A stretch of 64,000 bases of DNA from Buddleja alternifolia (GCA_019426215.1 CM033394.1:41724423-41788422), one strand, 5' to 3'; shown: positions 11,959 to 24,643, numbered from the stretch's first letter. The notes: generated from the letters alone by a model not told the origin. Made by a program: numbers and translations.

Positions 11959-12576
11959 GATTCAACTTCTTTTTACTGATTTCTTTCCTTCATCATATTT
12001 TTCTGTTCTTTCTTAATTTCAGGTTACCCCATGTCTCTGTTTTGTGTAACAACGTGTGGATTCAGAATAATGTAAATGATAAAATTTTCAGACCGTTTTT
12101 CGGGGCTGTTGATGGTTTCGGGTCTTAATTATGAGTTCGGTCTGTATTACTGTCTTGATGTTGCACATTGATGATTTAAATCTGGATCCATATTGATTTC
12201 AAATTGGGACATAAAATAATCCAGAAATAAGTATAACTCCAACAATATTAATTGGCTTGCGAGCGAATTGGTTATAATGCAAACCCTTTTTGCATTTTAG
12301 TTTTTGGCCATATATTTGTCTTAATTTCTTCGTATACACATGCTACCCATTCCTAATTCCCTAATGAGACTCATCCATGTCCTGACGAAAATTCTAATTC
12401 GGATCTAATTTGTGTGAGTTCATCTGTAATTCACGAGCAAGTAAATTATTCTGGTTATGTAATTGGTCACTAATTGTGAGAATTACACTTGCGATCACAG
12501 ATAGAATTTTCCCTTAATTATGAGGGTCAGAAGGAAATCGACTACTAACCGAAAATTGGTTTTGAAAGAGACTCTT

Positions 12577-12680
12577 GATGAGATCCTTACTTGTGGGTGG
12601 CAAAATGGGTCTGAATTTGCCGGTTAGACTGTTGATGAGATCCTTGTGGGTAGCAAAAGGGGTCTGAATTGCCGGTTAGT
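12577..12680. repeat. two tandem units of about 50 bp
   Basis: GATGAGATCCTT...GTGGGTGGCAAAATGGGTCTGAATTTGCCGGTTAG is followed at 12634 by a second, slightly shorter version of the same phrase. The copies differ by small indels. Confidence 0.75.
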
Positions 12681-12909
12681 CCGGACGCTCAACGAAAAAC
12701 AGTTTGGAGCCTACAATTGTTTTGGCTAGATTCGATAAACTTTGTCATAGCAAAGCTGGTCGCACCTGAATGCTATAGGAAAATTCTATGCAACATTCCT
12801 AGTGTCTATCTACTCACACAATAAGCTAAATTGCGTAAATTTTCACACTTGTATGAGAGATAAGACGCACAAAATACACTAAGAACGTAACCTGGAGCAA
12901 ACCAAATGT

Positions 12910-12934
12910 GGGTCAAACGCAACTCGTTTGACCC
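12910..12934. repeat. perfect 10-bp stem hairpin
   Basis: GGGTCAAACG, loop CAACT, CGTTTGACCC. It is not followed by a T run. Its role is unknown; it may be a remnant of a foldback element. Confidence 0.8.
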
Positions 12935-13898
12935 GACTCATTCAAAATGAATCCAACTTTGTTGGCCAAATTTTAAACATGTTCTCTGCCACCCTCGCAC
13001 AAAATCTCTAGACAAAATGCTGAGATAATGTCCTCACAGAAACTGATTGCAGAATTTACACAAACTAAAGTCTGCACTCGCACGACATGTTTTCTGCCTA
13101 TGAATATCAACTGCTGCATAAGCATTGAATGTCAGTTTCATGAGGCTGGCTGAGGACGAGGTATGGGGTGTATAACAAAAAAATACGCTATTGGGTAACC
13201 AGCAAACTACGGTTATAAGATACCACAAGAGAATAGCACAAAAACACACAAGAAAACGACGAAGATGATAAGAAGAACCACAAATATGAAGAGACAGTAA
13301 ATACTGGACAATTATACCTAAACATCAGTTCATCACTCTTGCCTTACTTAAAACAGTCACAGTCGAGCCAATACAATTAGTATACAAAATATGCGGCAAC
13401 TAAACTTCACATCTGATTAAGATTCTCTATCAAAATCCCTTTAAAAAGCAGAAACGAAACCATTACTACCTAAAACTGATCACCAGGACAGAAAAAATAG
13501 CCTGTTCTATGTATAACATTACGACAAATCATAGGAAAAGTTAAAGATGATATTAGCACAGTTTTAAACAGTCAAAAAGCCACACAACCCAATTCAGCTC
13601 AGCATTAAAGTCTGTGTCTCGGACAATCTTGATCTTAATCCACCCTCCAAACCATTCCCCACAGGACTCTCAACTTCTTCCTTTTCAAGAGATTTCTCTT
13701 TTTTTTTTCCCTCCTTTTTATGATACATCATTGTTTCGCCTTTTAACTCATAAAATATTTAATCACACTATATTAGCAAACAAAACCACTTCTCATTCAA
13801 CTTTCCTCACAAAATCCCACATACCATGTCAAGCTAGAAATGGTCGATTTCATCCTTGGACAAAAAGAGCTAAGAAAGGAGGGGAGCTATCTCATGAT

Positions 13899-16800
13899 TT
13901 AGCGACGGCAGAAGAAAGAGAAATCAGGGTGATTGACCTGGAGTAAATTTAGCCAATTATCAGCAGCTTGCATGAGAGTGTCGGCCATTTGGCGCTGACG
14001 CCCCGCATTTGGAGTCCAAAGTGATATTTTATATTTATATGAAGCCAGACCAAATACTGGAAGTGAAAACTGTGGAACACCATCAGTCTCAGTTGGGTAT
14101 GTCACAATAGGAGGATTCACAACTTCACTTCCTGCAGAAGTGTGAAACAGAGTCAATGCAAGAAATAAGAGGAAAATGTTAAGAAAAGAATTCAACTCCA
14201 GATTACAATGCAAGGTCCTCAACTTCAGGAATAATAACGTGTCGGGGAAAATTAAAGAGACTGGAGTGGAGACAATCTCCTTTGTTACATAAAGGACTAC
14301 CACTAGAGATAATTACATGCACACCCTCACTTAGTGTGTAATTACCAGTAATCCATGAGGTTTTGCAAATTACCAACAAAATCCCCTATTAGGGAGTGAA
14401 TACGTAATATGTTTTTAGGGCTGAAATTGTAATATGACAGGGGTTCAAATTATAATCTGCTAGGGAGTCATAGTAATTTCTCAAAATCTCGGGGTGTTTT
14501 CCGTAATTAGGATCTGACGAAGGGGGTATGCTCAAGGCATTGGTGTTGTGTTAGCAAGTACACATACGCACAGAGAGGGAGAGTAATAGCTACCTGTCAT
14601 GGGTGTATGAAGAGAATGGAAGGTTAAAAAGCAAGCATCCAGATCTTTAAGAGTTGGTCCCGTTGGTATTCTATAAATGGGGTACCTGTGATGTAATTAT
14701 AATCCTTTAGATCAGAAATATGCATAAAACAGCAACTTAGGAAAGAACGAATGCATATTGAATATAATATTACCAGGCTACAGAAATCCAACTGGATGGA
14801 TGTAGATCACAACTCTGAAGCCTTTTTAGTTCCGGGAAGCGGAGAGCAAGATCAGATATCTGAGAAAATTTGAGTATATTAGTAAGTAGTAGCAGAGTAT
14901 AACCCGTTTGTCAATAGTTGTACCAAGAGAAAATTGAAGATAATATAATGAAGCATTCAGTATGAAATAGAAAAGCAACCTTGTTTGCCAAAGGTTCCCT
15001 GCAATACGGTGGGTCGCGTTCAAGATACTCAAACAACAAGCAACCCTGCGAACTTCCAGATTCACCTTCATCACTAGAAAAGCCTTCTTGAAATGCCATA
15101 TGCTGATCTCGCAATGACAATTTATCTACTCCAAGAGAACCATCACTTGTTTGGAGATAGTTCAGTTGCTCCATAGAATAACTCAAACTACCTCTATCTT
15201 GTTCACTATCACTGCTTCCTTCACTACTAGAATCCCTAAGATAATCAACATCACTTTCTTCACCAAGTCGCCTACCACAAAAAGGAAGAAGTAAGACTTG
15301 GATAAAATAATGTAGTTGCTAAGATCAACCAGTTAATGCTGGAAATAAAGAAAATGATTTGAGGGCTGCAGATGTTCAGTGTATATGACACATTAAGCAT
15401 AGTTAACAAGGGTAAAATACAGACTCATGCCATTCATAAAGCTCGTGTATGCTAATTGCTGGACAAATAGAAGAGACATTACTCAAGAGCATGTTTGTCT
15501 TCATCTAAAAGATGATATCAAACAGTTATCTAAAGATGTTATACATATGCAAAAAGGCTATTTCACAAAGATACTGCACGATGCGACTCACATTGCACAT
15601 AGACTACAAATCTTTTTTCAAGAGGGATTGAACATTCTAAAGTTATAAATGGACTTCCAAATTCCCATTAAAAGGAACAAAGAGTACTAAAATATAAAGA
15701 CAAGCTGCATCAACACTCTGTTAAAACTGTGCTGCTGAGAGGATCTTTCTATTGGAGTATTATTGAAGTGCTAGAAGACAATAGTTTACATAAAGTAATA
15801 CAGACAAGAATCCTCTAAATTGCACCCATATAATCAGAATTCACATATAATAAAACGAAAAGAAGCAGCAAGTCTTTCCTCCCCATTTCTTTTTTTTAAA
15901 AGTTGTTAAAACCATGCCCACATTTGAAATGGTGTATGACAAAGTACAGATACCTTAATTTTGCTGTAGTCTTTGACAGGTCAGTATACAATTGAATGCC
16001 TGATAAGTAAGGAACATAATACTGAACCACACTATCAGTGTCGTTCAATATCAAAGGCACTCCAACACCATATGCACTCCATTCCTTAAATGACTCCCAC
16101 AGATCACTCAGCACAAAGAATGGCTGAAACTCCATATCACGTGTTCTCCAACTCCTCACTGTCATCTGTCACGTTTAAGAAAGTGCTCAGATAAATTCAT
16201 TTCAACCAGAAAAAAAGTAACAGAACTATTTACAAGATTTTCAACAGCCTGCAGAAAATTAGCACAAAGAGAACAATTGATATGCTATGAAGTCCCTTTT
16301 TGAAGCACAGAATTTGGGTGGGCAATTTGCAGGAAATTGTTTCAAGCCGAAGCAGGAAACAGAATAGCTTCTAATAACCATCCCTCAGCCTATTTTGTAA
16401 GCTAAAAGTTCACAGATAACTTTGCCACTAAATCCAAGTTCATCAAGAAACAGAACTTCAGTGTATTTAAAAGTTAAAATTATGCAATAAATCAGAAGAT
16501 TCAGGAAACAAACTTTTAAACACATGTTTCAGCCTTTTACATTGCTCCAGGACCACAGAAGTTTTTTCGAAAATACAGCAGGCAGAACATTTGAACAGAC
16601 AAATTTTTAGAACTTTCAATCTTTCAAATCTTTCTTCCTTATAAACTAATCACCAATTTCGCAATTAATTAGTGAAATGCCACTTCAATAAAGGAGTCAG
16701 ATTTAACATTAAACCATTTTATTATCTCAAACAAAAGAGAATTTACCATCCCTTCAGTTTTAAAGCAGTAGCTTTAAGTAATTCTCAACCAAGTATACCA

Positions 16801-17242
16801 TACAACAAGTAAAAACATCCATAACTCACTATGAATCCCCTTTTAAATAACATTCAGTAGTCAATAAATCCACAAAATACCGAGATTCACAAAATAGGGT
16901 TTCTTCCAATAAATTCATCATTAGCAATAAATAAACCTAAATCAATCCATAATCAATAACAAAAACCTTGGATAAATACTGCGCTGGTACCGAAGGCGTG
17001 ACGGATTCCAAGAACCTCTCCAGGTTACACAACGGCGAGGGTTCCGGCACCGGCGCCGCCGCCGGTGCTTCAGGCTTAGACTTCTCCGACGGTTGCTCAT
17101 CGGACCGGCTCCGTGAACGGCTCGAGGTGACGTCACTCTGCACCCTCCGCAGATAATCTTGACTCAGGCGAGCCCTAGCGGCGCTATAAAACCGATCTTC
17201 TCCATTTCTACTCCTATTGAACTGTAATCCTGCCCCCAACAT
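13899..17242 (-). CDS. DUF789 family protein
   Basis: Six exons on the minus strand join in frame: 16967-17242, 15954-16165, 14980-15271, 14774-14859, 14594-14685 and 13899-14131, giving 396 residues. The N-terminal about 70 residues are Arg/Ser/Pro/Ala-rich and look disordered. The conserved plant DUF789 region begins at about residue 73 ([20 protein letters not shown]), continues through [18 protein letters not shown] and [20 protein letters not shown], and later [30 protein letters not shown] and [19 protein letters not shown] Ser/Glu/Asp-rich acidic insert lies at about 165-250. The family's biochemical function is unknown. The gene is convergent with the amidotransferase gene. No disabling lesion is seen; the C-terminus ends [11 protein letters not shown]. 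Confidence 0.9.
14308..14545. repeat. foldback MITE-like element in DUF789 intron 5
   Basis: The left part (GATAATTACATGCACACCCT...ATGAGGTTTTGCAAATTACC) is roughly mirrored in complement by the right part (ATACCCCCTTCG...CCTAATTACGGAAAACACCCC...TTTTGAGAAATTAC). Closely related words occur at about 37480-37640, 43745-43890 and 62185-62400, so this is a dispersed family. Exact boundaries are uncertain. Confidence 0.55.
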
Positions 17243-18659
17243 ATTGTAAAAAAACCTTAAAACACCAAAAAAAACCTAATTTACCGGTATAGGAGAAGGC
17301 CTCTTCCCTGTATATCTATATATATATATATGTATATCTTTATAGAAATGCGGTGTTGATTGATAAATGCTGCTTTAATATGGAATTTTGTGGAGATTTC
17401 TAAGAGAACGAAGATCGAATCGGCGGATTGTTGTCGACGGATTCGTGAAGTGCAATTTTAACTCGGATCAAAAATGTTCTTCAGAAAGAGAGAGAGAATG
17501 TATGTATAGGCGTGTGATATGTATGTATAGAAAGAGAAAGGGGAAGATGAAAATGGATGGGTATAAGAAGAAGAGAAGAAGAGTACAAAAGTTTTTTTTA
17601 AAAAAAATATTAAATTAAACTATTATTATTATATATTAAATAGAGATAAGAGAGTTGATGGAGGGAAATGGCTTTTCTATTTCGTGCTGTAAAAATGGGA
17701 GACTTTTGGTGTGAGTGGTTATTAAAGAAGAATGTGAAAGGACGCAATTGCCACCGGTTAGATATTTTCAATGAATTACAACTTTTAGCGAGAATAATTA
17801 ACAAGGCTTAAAAGAGTGCCACATCTCAACCAACAAAATTTAGTAACAAGATCTTATGTTTTAATTTATTTTTTGTTACCCAAAGATTTAAATAATTCAT
17901 CCACATAAAACATCCGTTAAAATACAATCATGTTACATCTTCTGTTACGTACATTATTAAACGATATGTGACATGGAGAGAGAAAATATTGTGATTGAAG
18001 AATTTTTTGTGTCCGATTCTTTTTGTACATGATCGTGCAGTAGTATGTGTAGTACAAGTTACAGTTTGGATTTTCTATTACAAAATGTGTTAAAAATGTG
18101 TATAAAATATTTCATTGAACATAAATTTAATATGAATTATATACACTTGTTATGCAAACAAATATGCAATATAAGATGTAACACCATTCATAATGACTCA
18201 TGTGTACAAGTTACGCACCATTATATTGCAAAAGATAAAAATGGATGAAATGTCTTGAAGGTATTTAACCACTGCATCTTTGTAATTTTAGAGCAAAACT
18301 ATGAAGGAAATAATGATGCATGTGATTTATAATATGTAATTAATCCATATGTTATAATAGTTAAATATTTGTTTTGAGTGAGGATAAGATTTATATTATT
18401 TAGAGTCGAATACTACAACGTGAATTTAGGTAATTTTAGTTCGATTTGGGTTTAGCGAAAATGTAGTTCAATCACATTTTAAGTTAGTTGCATTTGATAT
18501 GCAATTCGCATATACTCCGAAAAAGAAATTATCAGTCACTTACCACAAGATTAATATAGATATGAAATAAGAATGGCACCCAACATGTCGTTGCTAATAT
18601 AATATGCTAGTCGGTCTTGAAATAAGGCTCTTACCAATGTGTAAAACTCAAAACTTTAA
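17243..18659. other. upstream region of the DUF789 gene
   Basis: Contains a (TA)n tract near 17312-17332 that may include the minus-strand TATA element, then a purine-rich stretch (17480-17600) and AT-rich sequence. The frame at 17388-17618 is low-complexity. A dispersed repeat is noted at 18045-18205. Confidence 0.45.
18045..18205. repeat. dispersed repeat, copy 1 (related to 25320-25500)
   Basis: TAAATTTAATATGAATTATA followed by ACACTTGTTATGCAAACAAATATG matches, on the opposite strand, 25350-25420, where the complement reads the same phrase with a few changes. The similarity makes two unrelated-looking frames share the peptide KFNMNY, so neither is called a gene. Confidence 0.55.
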
Positions 18660-19131
18660 GGCTTTGTTTGTTTGTGTCTTCATTATATTTTTTCTATTTC
18701 CATTTTCATCTGAAAATGGAAATACACACTTTACACTGTTTTTAACTGAAAATATTCTCATTTTTCATTCTTGCTTTTACGTTCCCGAAAAATTTTAATC
18801 ATTTATTTAAAATTACATTTCACATCACTTATCTCACATTTTCTCTCTCATCCACCATCATCATACTCTCTCTCTCCTCTCTCATCCACTCATCACCATC
18901 CTCTCTCTCCTCTCTCTTCAATATTCAACATCAAATTCAATAATATTTATCTAATTATTACTTTTCAATCATTTCACACATCACACTCACAAATTTCAAC
19001 CATTTTCAAAAATACAACCAAACACACCTACTTTTTTCACTTTTCTCACACGAAAATAAAAAAACACGTTCTCTTATACAATTTAGAAAATAACAGTTGA
19101 AAATGAAATGAAAACACATTCAAACAAAGCC
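18660..19131. mobile_element. Tourist-like MITE
   Basis: GGCTTTGTTTGTTTGTG at the left and, in complement, GGCTTTGTTTGAATGTG at the right are inverted repeats. TTAA flanks both ends, compatible with a TTA/TAA duplication. The interior carries (TC)-rich tracts (18840-18915) and no coding capacity; the 109-codon frame at 18771 is low-complexity Ser/His/Leu. Confidence 0.7.
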
Positions 19132-20478
19132 TTAATCTCGTTTATTCAAGGGGTTTAACCTTATCACGTTTAGTTCTATTTTCAATGTGGAGTTGGAATA
19201 CTTGAATTTAGAAAATTTATAAAAAAAATGAGATGGAAAGAGAACTGAACATTTACTATGGTTTCAAATGAATTTAATGTAAAAAAGACGAAAACAATAT
19301 ATAGGTGTGGAACCAAAAACAGAAATTGTTTATTTCAATCTCCTAGAGTTGATAGAGTCAGGAGGTTCATAAATTGCTGGTTTAAAATGCATTCTTGTGC
19401 CTTAAATTATTTCTTGTTTGTTTGTCGTAATATAGTAATACTCCATCTTTTGAATAATACTTTGTTTGTTTGTCAAAATCAGACAGTAGATTGTTTGACA
19501 AGATATAGGTATAAAATTTCATTCAATAAAATATTTTTCTCAATCAAACAAGGATTAATTGAACTACCATTGAACGTATCTCATGTGAGCTAAATGCTGC
19601 CACTTATTTTCCTTGACAAGTCAAAACGTTGATATTGAAAGTGAAATCTTGATAAGATAGTAAAAATCAAAGATGTGATATGCATATGTTTTTAACGGGA
19701 AATTCTAGCCTGCTTTTCATTCGGCCAAATTTATGTGTATTTGATAAAATAACTTATCAATTATATGACAAGTGTAATACATTTTTCATGTGAAATACTC
19801 TTGAATACGGCCAAGCTGATTCTGTGCTAGAATTTTCCATTTTTAACACTAGTTTAATGTCATGTGCAAAGCAAGTTAAGGTTCCTTCCTTGTACATTTG
19901 AGAATTATCACTATCGGGAAAAAAATATATTAGTGATAATATTAAAGTGATTAACAAAGACATTTTTTGTGACTTATAATTTTTGTCCGGAAATAATTTA
20001 TACTAACTCAATAGTGAGAAAAAAAATTATCTAATTATTATTAATAGATATTATTATATACTGTCTATTTAATATAAATATATATAGTCATCAAATACTT
20101 GTACTAATAAAAATTTCATTGTTATTATACATGATTCACTAAATATTAATAGTGTCAACTTTTACTCAATTAATTCCTCATTTGTTGTCAATTGAAACAA
20201 TTTATAAAAAAAAAATGCCACATTAACAACATTATTATTTTTTCATCTTATATGTATTAGTAATGACAATTTTAATAACATTTTGTTACTAATATATTGT
20301 CTCTCTCTTTAAGTTCATCAAAGTTTAAAGTTTCTAATAGACCTAAAACCCGGAACACTACCAACCATATTAAAATCATCAATTTTAAAATTGAACTGAA
20401 TGTAAGATTTCATTTCGAGGAGAAAAAAAATTGAAATAGCAATTGAGATTCCAAACGAGATTTTGATTGAAGTTTCAA
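19132..20478. other. intergenic stretch, no gene recognised
   Basis: AT-rich. CACTATCGGGAAAAAAATAT at 19909 weakly resembles a CACTA-type end, but no matching end was identified. Nothing else is supported. Confidence 0.4.
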
Positions 20479-21147
20479 CTATGATGCACGGATACTCCTA
20501 AAATTCACGAAATGCAGTGTCGGACACTTGGGGGACACGGATACTCCTCGGACACGGCTCGGATACGTGTCCGACACGCCACATGGCGTGTCCGGCAATT
20601 AAATTCGAAAAAATAAAGGGACACGGGTGTCGGACACGGCTATACCCGTGTCCGACACGTTTAGGACACGGCGTTGTCTTTTTTAACATTTTCAAATCAT
20701 TGAGGGGCTGAAATTGTAAATTCTTCCTAATTAAAACAAAAGGGGCAGATGATGCTCATAAGAAATTGTAATGATGATGATGTCCCATTTAATTTAGATA
20801 AAGTAGGCAATTAGGCATGTATTAATTTATTATGTTGTATTTAAAGGACTTGAATTTAGAAACTTGAATTAAGATATTGAGCGTTTAATTATTATGTTGT
20901 TTAAATTTTGTTTAAAAATTGAAGGTGTGTCTGAAGCTTGTATTTGTGGAACTTTTAAAAAATTTTAAGTTATTATTTTGTTTCACTTGGTGCATTATTA
21001 ATATTTAAATGTTTATGTATGTATTATATAATAATATATGCATTATAATATATATTATTAATTATTATACATAGCCGTATCCTTGCCGTGTCGTATCCTA
21101 AAATTTTTGAAAATTCGTGTCGCCGTGTCCGTATCCGTGCAACCTAG
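20479..21147. mobile_element. hAT-type MITE rich in GACACGG motifs, copy 1
   Basis: TIRs are CTATGATGCACGGATAC (left) and CTAGGTTGCACGGATAC (right, in complement). AGTTTCAA lies immediately outside both ends (20471-20478 and 21148-21155), a perfect 8-bp target duplication diagnostic of hAT elements. The first about 190 bases repeat GGACACG/CGTGTCC words at least a dozen times in both orientations, and the last about 80 bases do so again. The middle is AT-rich. No coding frame; the short ORFs on both strands here are only readings of the iterated motif. Confidence 0.85.
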
Positions 21148-21346
21148 AGTTTCAAGAATGCTTTGTGGTTGTGGGGGGTTTATGAGTGGATCAATCTATG
21201 GCGGATCAAGTCATTGAGGGTAGATCACAATATATTATTGAATGATAGAGTACAGCAAAGATCACCACTACACTTTTTATAATTAACTGTGTTGGATTAA
21301 TGGCTCTAATAAACTCAATTCACCAAACATAATACAAACGGTTTCA

Positions 21347-21487
21347 GGAAAATTTCTTAGGTACATTTGATCACGTACGTCAAATAATGTGAATTTTGTC
21401 ATATCAATAAAGTCAAATACCACTTACTAATATTTCAAAATCGACCCCATTAAATGCATGGAGACCCGGTGTACCTAAGAATTTTCC
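21347..21487. mobile_element. small foldback MITE, 141 bp
   Basis: GGAAAATTTCTTAGGTAC at the left is mirrored by GTACCTAAGAATTTTCC at the right, with one base difference in length. No clear target duplication. Noncoding. Confidence 0.65.
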
Positions 21488-21762
21488 ATGCTTGAAGGGT
21501 AGGTGTATGGTCATTTTATGATTTAGGTTTAGGTAATTGATGAGGAGTGAAATGTGTAGCCGACCACTAGGATTATGAAAACATTATCGGATTGAGTGAC
21601 ATTCAATACCGACTAAGCACAAATCTGATTGGTTCTTCAAGTATTAGTCAAATCAAAACTCTCATGTCAAGATTTAGCTAATGTGACACGTGTATGGCTA
21701 GATATTAAATGGAGGTCGTTTTCTTATCTAATTGCAGTGTCTAAATCCGAGGGGATGGGGGT

Positions 21763-21863
21763 CACGTGACGCCACGCGATTTCGAGGGAGGTGGTTGGTG
21801 ACGTGGGTTAACGTCCCCACGTTTGGGTTTTGCATTTCCTGACCAAGGCATAAAGAGCACGTG
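21763..21863. promoter_or_regulatory. cluster of G-box/ACGT cores without a gene
   Basis: CACGTG at 21763 and 21858 and ACGT cores near 21801, 21811 and 21818 fall within about 100 bp. In plants these are bZIP/bHLH binding cores. No gene start is recognisable nearby, so this may be the promoter region of a degraded retroelement or chance in a GC-rich patch. Confidence 0.3.
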
Positions 21864-23796
21864 AGGGGCACGAGCATTGAAGTTTGTCTGGATTAAATAT
21901 CTTTGGTCTCACGCTCTATGAGGAGCGTGGAATGTACTCTTCCCACTTGTATTGATCTTGTGTTTTATATTGCTTAACATTTCCTTTTCATCTTTTTGTT
22001 AGAAAAGAGAAATTAAGATACCGTGAAAGGGTGGCTAGTGCGGATCAGTCTCGTCATTCGTTAACACTAGAAAATAAGTTTTAGTGTCAATTGAATCAAA
22101 CATTATAAATCAATTGGTGTTATTATCGCATTACACACTCATATTATATTAAGTAACAATCACTACATTTTCATTGAGATTCGTCTTTGGTGACTCATAA
22201 CATTCAAGTGAAAATTAAAAAAATCACCATTAAACCACTCTGGTGGTATCTATTTTGTTCTCGCTATCTTCGAAAGATTTGTCACAACTTTTTCACATTT
22301 CATTAATTTTGAAAATATTGATTTCATAAATAAATTTAAGAGAATTATTTTTTATTGAATTATAGAATGTGAAAAAAATATAGAAAGAGAAATAATAACA
22401 TATATCAATACTCTGATTTCTTTAGGAAGAATAAAAAAAGAACTTCTCTTGTTTGCCATTGTCACGCTTTTAAGTTATGAACGCATACTCTACACACACC
22501 GCCATATACTTTTATGAGTTTGGAGTGATGAAATTCTAAGCCCTAAAACATGAAGTCTTGACACGACTATAAGTCTATAGATGTTAGAACTTACATAAAT
22601 CTCATATATAATAATTGCGGTTAACACAAACACTCCAAATCATGCATGACCAACTTCTAAAACCAACCCAATTTGTGTGCCACGATTATAGCATCTACAT
22701 ATGCCCTTGTTTCCTCGTTTCTCAGCACATATTTGTAACAATTCATTTAGTGGGACAATTAACATAATGTTTGTCCTTTGAGCTTGAAAACATATTGACA
22801 TTTTATCATTAACTTTTCCTACATGGCATGTTAGGATATTGCCTTTGCGTACATTAGATTTTAATTGGATTAATATAAATTTAGTTTGCAAGAGATTCAT
22901 ATATATATATAATATAAGTGTGGATAGAAAAATTCTATGTTACCGATAGTAGATGTTAAATAGTCGCAACAAAAGATGATAGCTTTATCAATGGAGTACA
23001 TGATACATGACCACACCACATCTAGGGGTGCAAAAGAAATTGAGTCGAACCAGATGAAGCAATGTTTAAGGTGTTTGATCTTTTTATTGAGTTTCAATAA
23101 ACGTGTTTTGATTTTATTTGATTGTTAATCGAATGAAATTCGAATGGGAGTCTAATGAAGTCAAAGTAGATCCGAGCTCAAATAATTAGATATTTTGCAT
23201 TTATTTCATCATCATTTATTTCATCATCTTTTAGGTAATCGGATCGAGCTCCAAACGCTTTTTAGATCTTGTCCAAATGTGTTCAAATTTGGTTTATTAT
23301 ATTAACGAATCAAAAGCTCAAACAAACTTCTTGCGATCGATCTGAAATCGGAGATTAAGTAATTTGATTTGTGCGTCAGACGTACTCAAAACTACACACA
23401 TAATATATTTATATAATAATACACGTCTTGATCTTGAATGAAAGGTTTATGTGCATAGCGAGAAAAGATTTTGTTTAGAAATGAAATTTTTTACCGATCA
23501 ATAAATGTGAATAAAAGTTGAAAATATGATAGTCACGAATATTAGAGCATCCAAATGAAATTGAAAATTAAATGACCCCCAACTAAAATATGAGCTACTT
23601 GATTATCGATTCAACGGACTAAACTTGGGGAAAAGATGATAATAACCCGAACTTAAGGATACATTATATTAGCTAGAGGGACTTTTGTAGACCCAGAAGG
23701 GGAAAATTATTTTTTTAGTCCGCTAACTTGGCCTTCTTTGCGTTTTAATCCGTTAACTTGACACTTACAAAATTAGTCTGTTATCTTGGCATTTTT

Positions 23797-24480
23797 TTTT
23801 AATGTGGTCCTTTCCGCTGATTTGGGGATAAATTGCATCTTAATTTGGGAATAAATTGCAAATGGAGGGAAAATTGGGGGGAAATTTTTTTTTTGGGGGG
23901 GTGGGGGGGGGTGGAATTCATTAAAAAATTGAAAAAATTGTAAAAATTCATTAAAAATATGAAAAAATTGAAATCTGAAAAAAAATTTGGATTTTTTCGG
24001 ATTTCAATTTTTTCAAAAAAATCCGAAAACATTTAAAGAAAAAATTCATTAAATATTGTCGGGGAAATTTCTTTTTCTTTAAATTTCATTTAAAGAAAAA
24101 ATTTCATTAAAATAATTTTCCCCGACAATATTTAATGAATTTTTTTGGATTTTTTTGAAAAAATCGAACAAATTGAAATCTGAAAGAAATCCGAATTTTT
24201 GTTTTCGGATTTCAATTTTTCAATAATTTTTTTTCAATTTTTTAATGAATTTTCTCAAATTTTAATGAATATTTTCGGTTTTTCAATTTTTAATGAATGT
24301 TTTCAATTTTTCAAATTTTTTAATGAATTTTTTTTCGGTTTTGTGAATTTTTAACGAATTTTTCAATTTTTTAATATTTTTTTCAATTTTTAATGAATAT
24401 TTTTGGTTTTTTCAATTTTTTAATGAATTCCCTCCCCCCTCTGCCCGATTTCCCTCCAAATCAGCAATTTCCCCCCAAAT
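23797..24480. repeat. AT-rich palindromic element
   Basis: The flanks are inverse to one another (GATTTGGGGATAAATTGC and AATGGAGGGAAAATTGGGG at the left against CCCTCCAAATCAGC and CCCCCCAAATTAATGG at the right). The interior is made of repeated AATTGAAA/TTTCAATTTTTTAATGAA words. At its centre is a perfect hairpin (24039-24145). Probably a non-autonomous foldback element; no target duplication was resolved. Confidence 0.6.
24039..24145. repeat. perfect 29-bp stem hairpin
   Basis: The left arm 24039-24067 contains TTCATTAAATATTGTCGGGG and the right arm 24117-24145 contains CCCCGACAATATTTAATGAA; they are exact complements over 29 bases. The 49-base loop has a second inner inverted repeat (TTTCTTTAAAT / ATTTAAAGAAA). 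Confidence 0.85.
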
Positions 24481-24598
24481 TAATGGACTAGTTTAACTTT
24501 GACTGATAAAATTTTAAATACGTAGAATGATAAATCACATATCATTACACTTGCCATATAATTAATGGACTAGTTTAACTTTGACTGATAAAATTTTG
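24479..24598. repeat. two direct copies of a 35-40 bp phrase
   Basis: AATTAATGGACTAGTTTAAC...TGATAAAATTTT appears at 24479 and again at 24561. The intervening about 45 bases contain ATGATAAATCACATATCAT. Confidence 0.75.
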
Positions 24599-24643
24599 TG
24601 GTATTATTTTGACCAATGTGCATGCTCAATCCCCACTCCTTGC

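Larger units (their letters stand above)
11959..13898. other. space between convergent genes
   Basis: Holds the 3' UTR of the amidotransferase gene at the left (an AATAATG word near 12067 could act in polyadenylation) and the 3' UTR of the DUF789 gene at the right. In between are a tandem duplication (12577-12680) and a short perfect hairpin (12910-12934). The 110-codon frame at 13614-13946 is low-complexity and overlaps the DUF789 terminal exon antisense; it is not called. Confidence 0.5.
21148..23696. other. intergenic stretch with an ACGT-core cluster
   Basis: Apart from the foldback element above, the notable part is 21763-21863, a locally GC-rich stretch with two CACGTG palindromes and three further ACGT cores. 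From 23026 to about 23345 a decayed tract of TCGAAC/GAGCTC words begins with AGGGGTGCAAA, like the TCGAGC-rich repeat at 25924. The 86-codon minus frame at 22640-22900 has no recognised relative. Confidence 0.45.

Noticed and set aside
14770..14830. apparent frameshift in DUF789 exon 4
   Set aside because: Careful re-reading of the complement shows CATCCATCCAGTTGG, which keeps the SSWISVAW frame and splices cleanly at the next GT.
18771..19100. 109-codon Ser/His/Leu-rich frame
   Set aside because: It lies wholly inside a Tourist-like MITE and is low-complexity.
20498..20711. two complementary short frames rich in Cys/Pro/Arg/His
   Set aside because: They translate the iterated GACACGG motif of a MITE on both strands.
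22640..22900. 86-codon minus-strand frame with several cysteines
   Set aside because: The cysteine spacing matches no motif I can name, and there are no exons around it.
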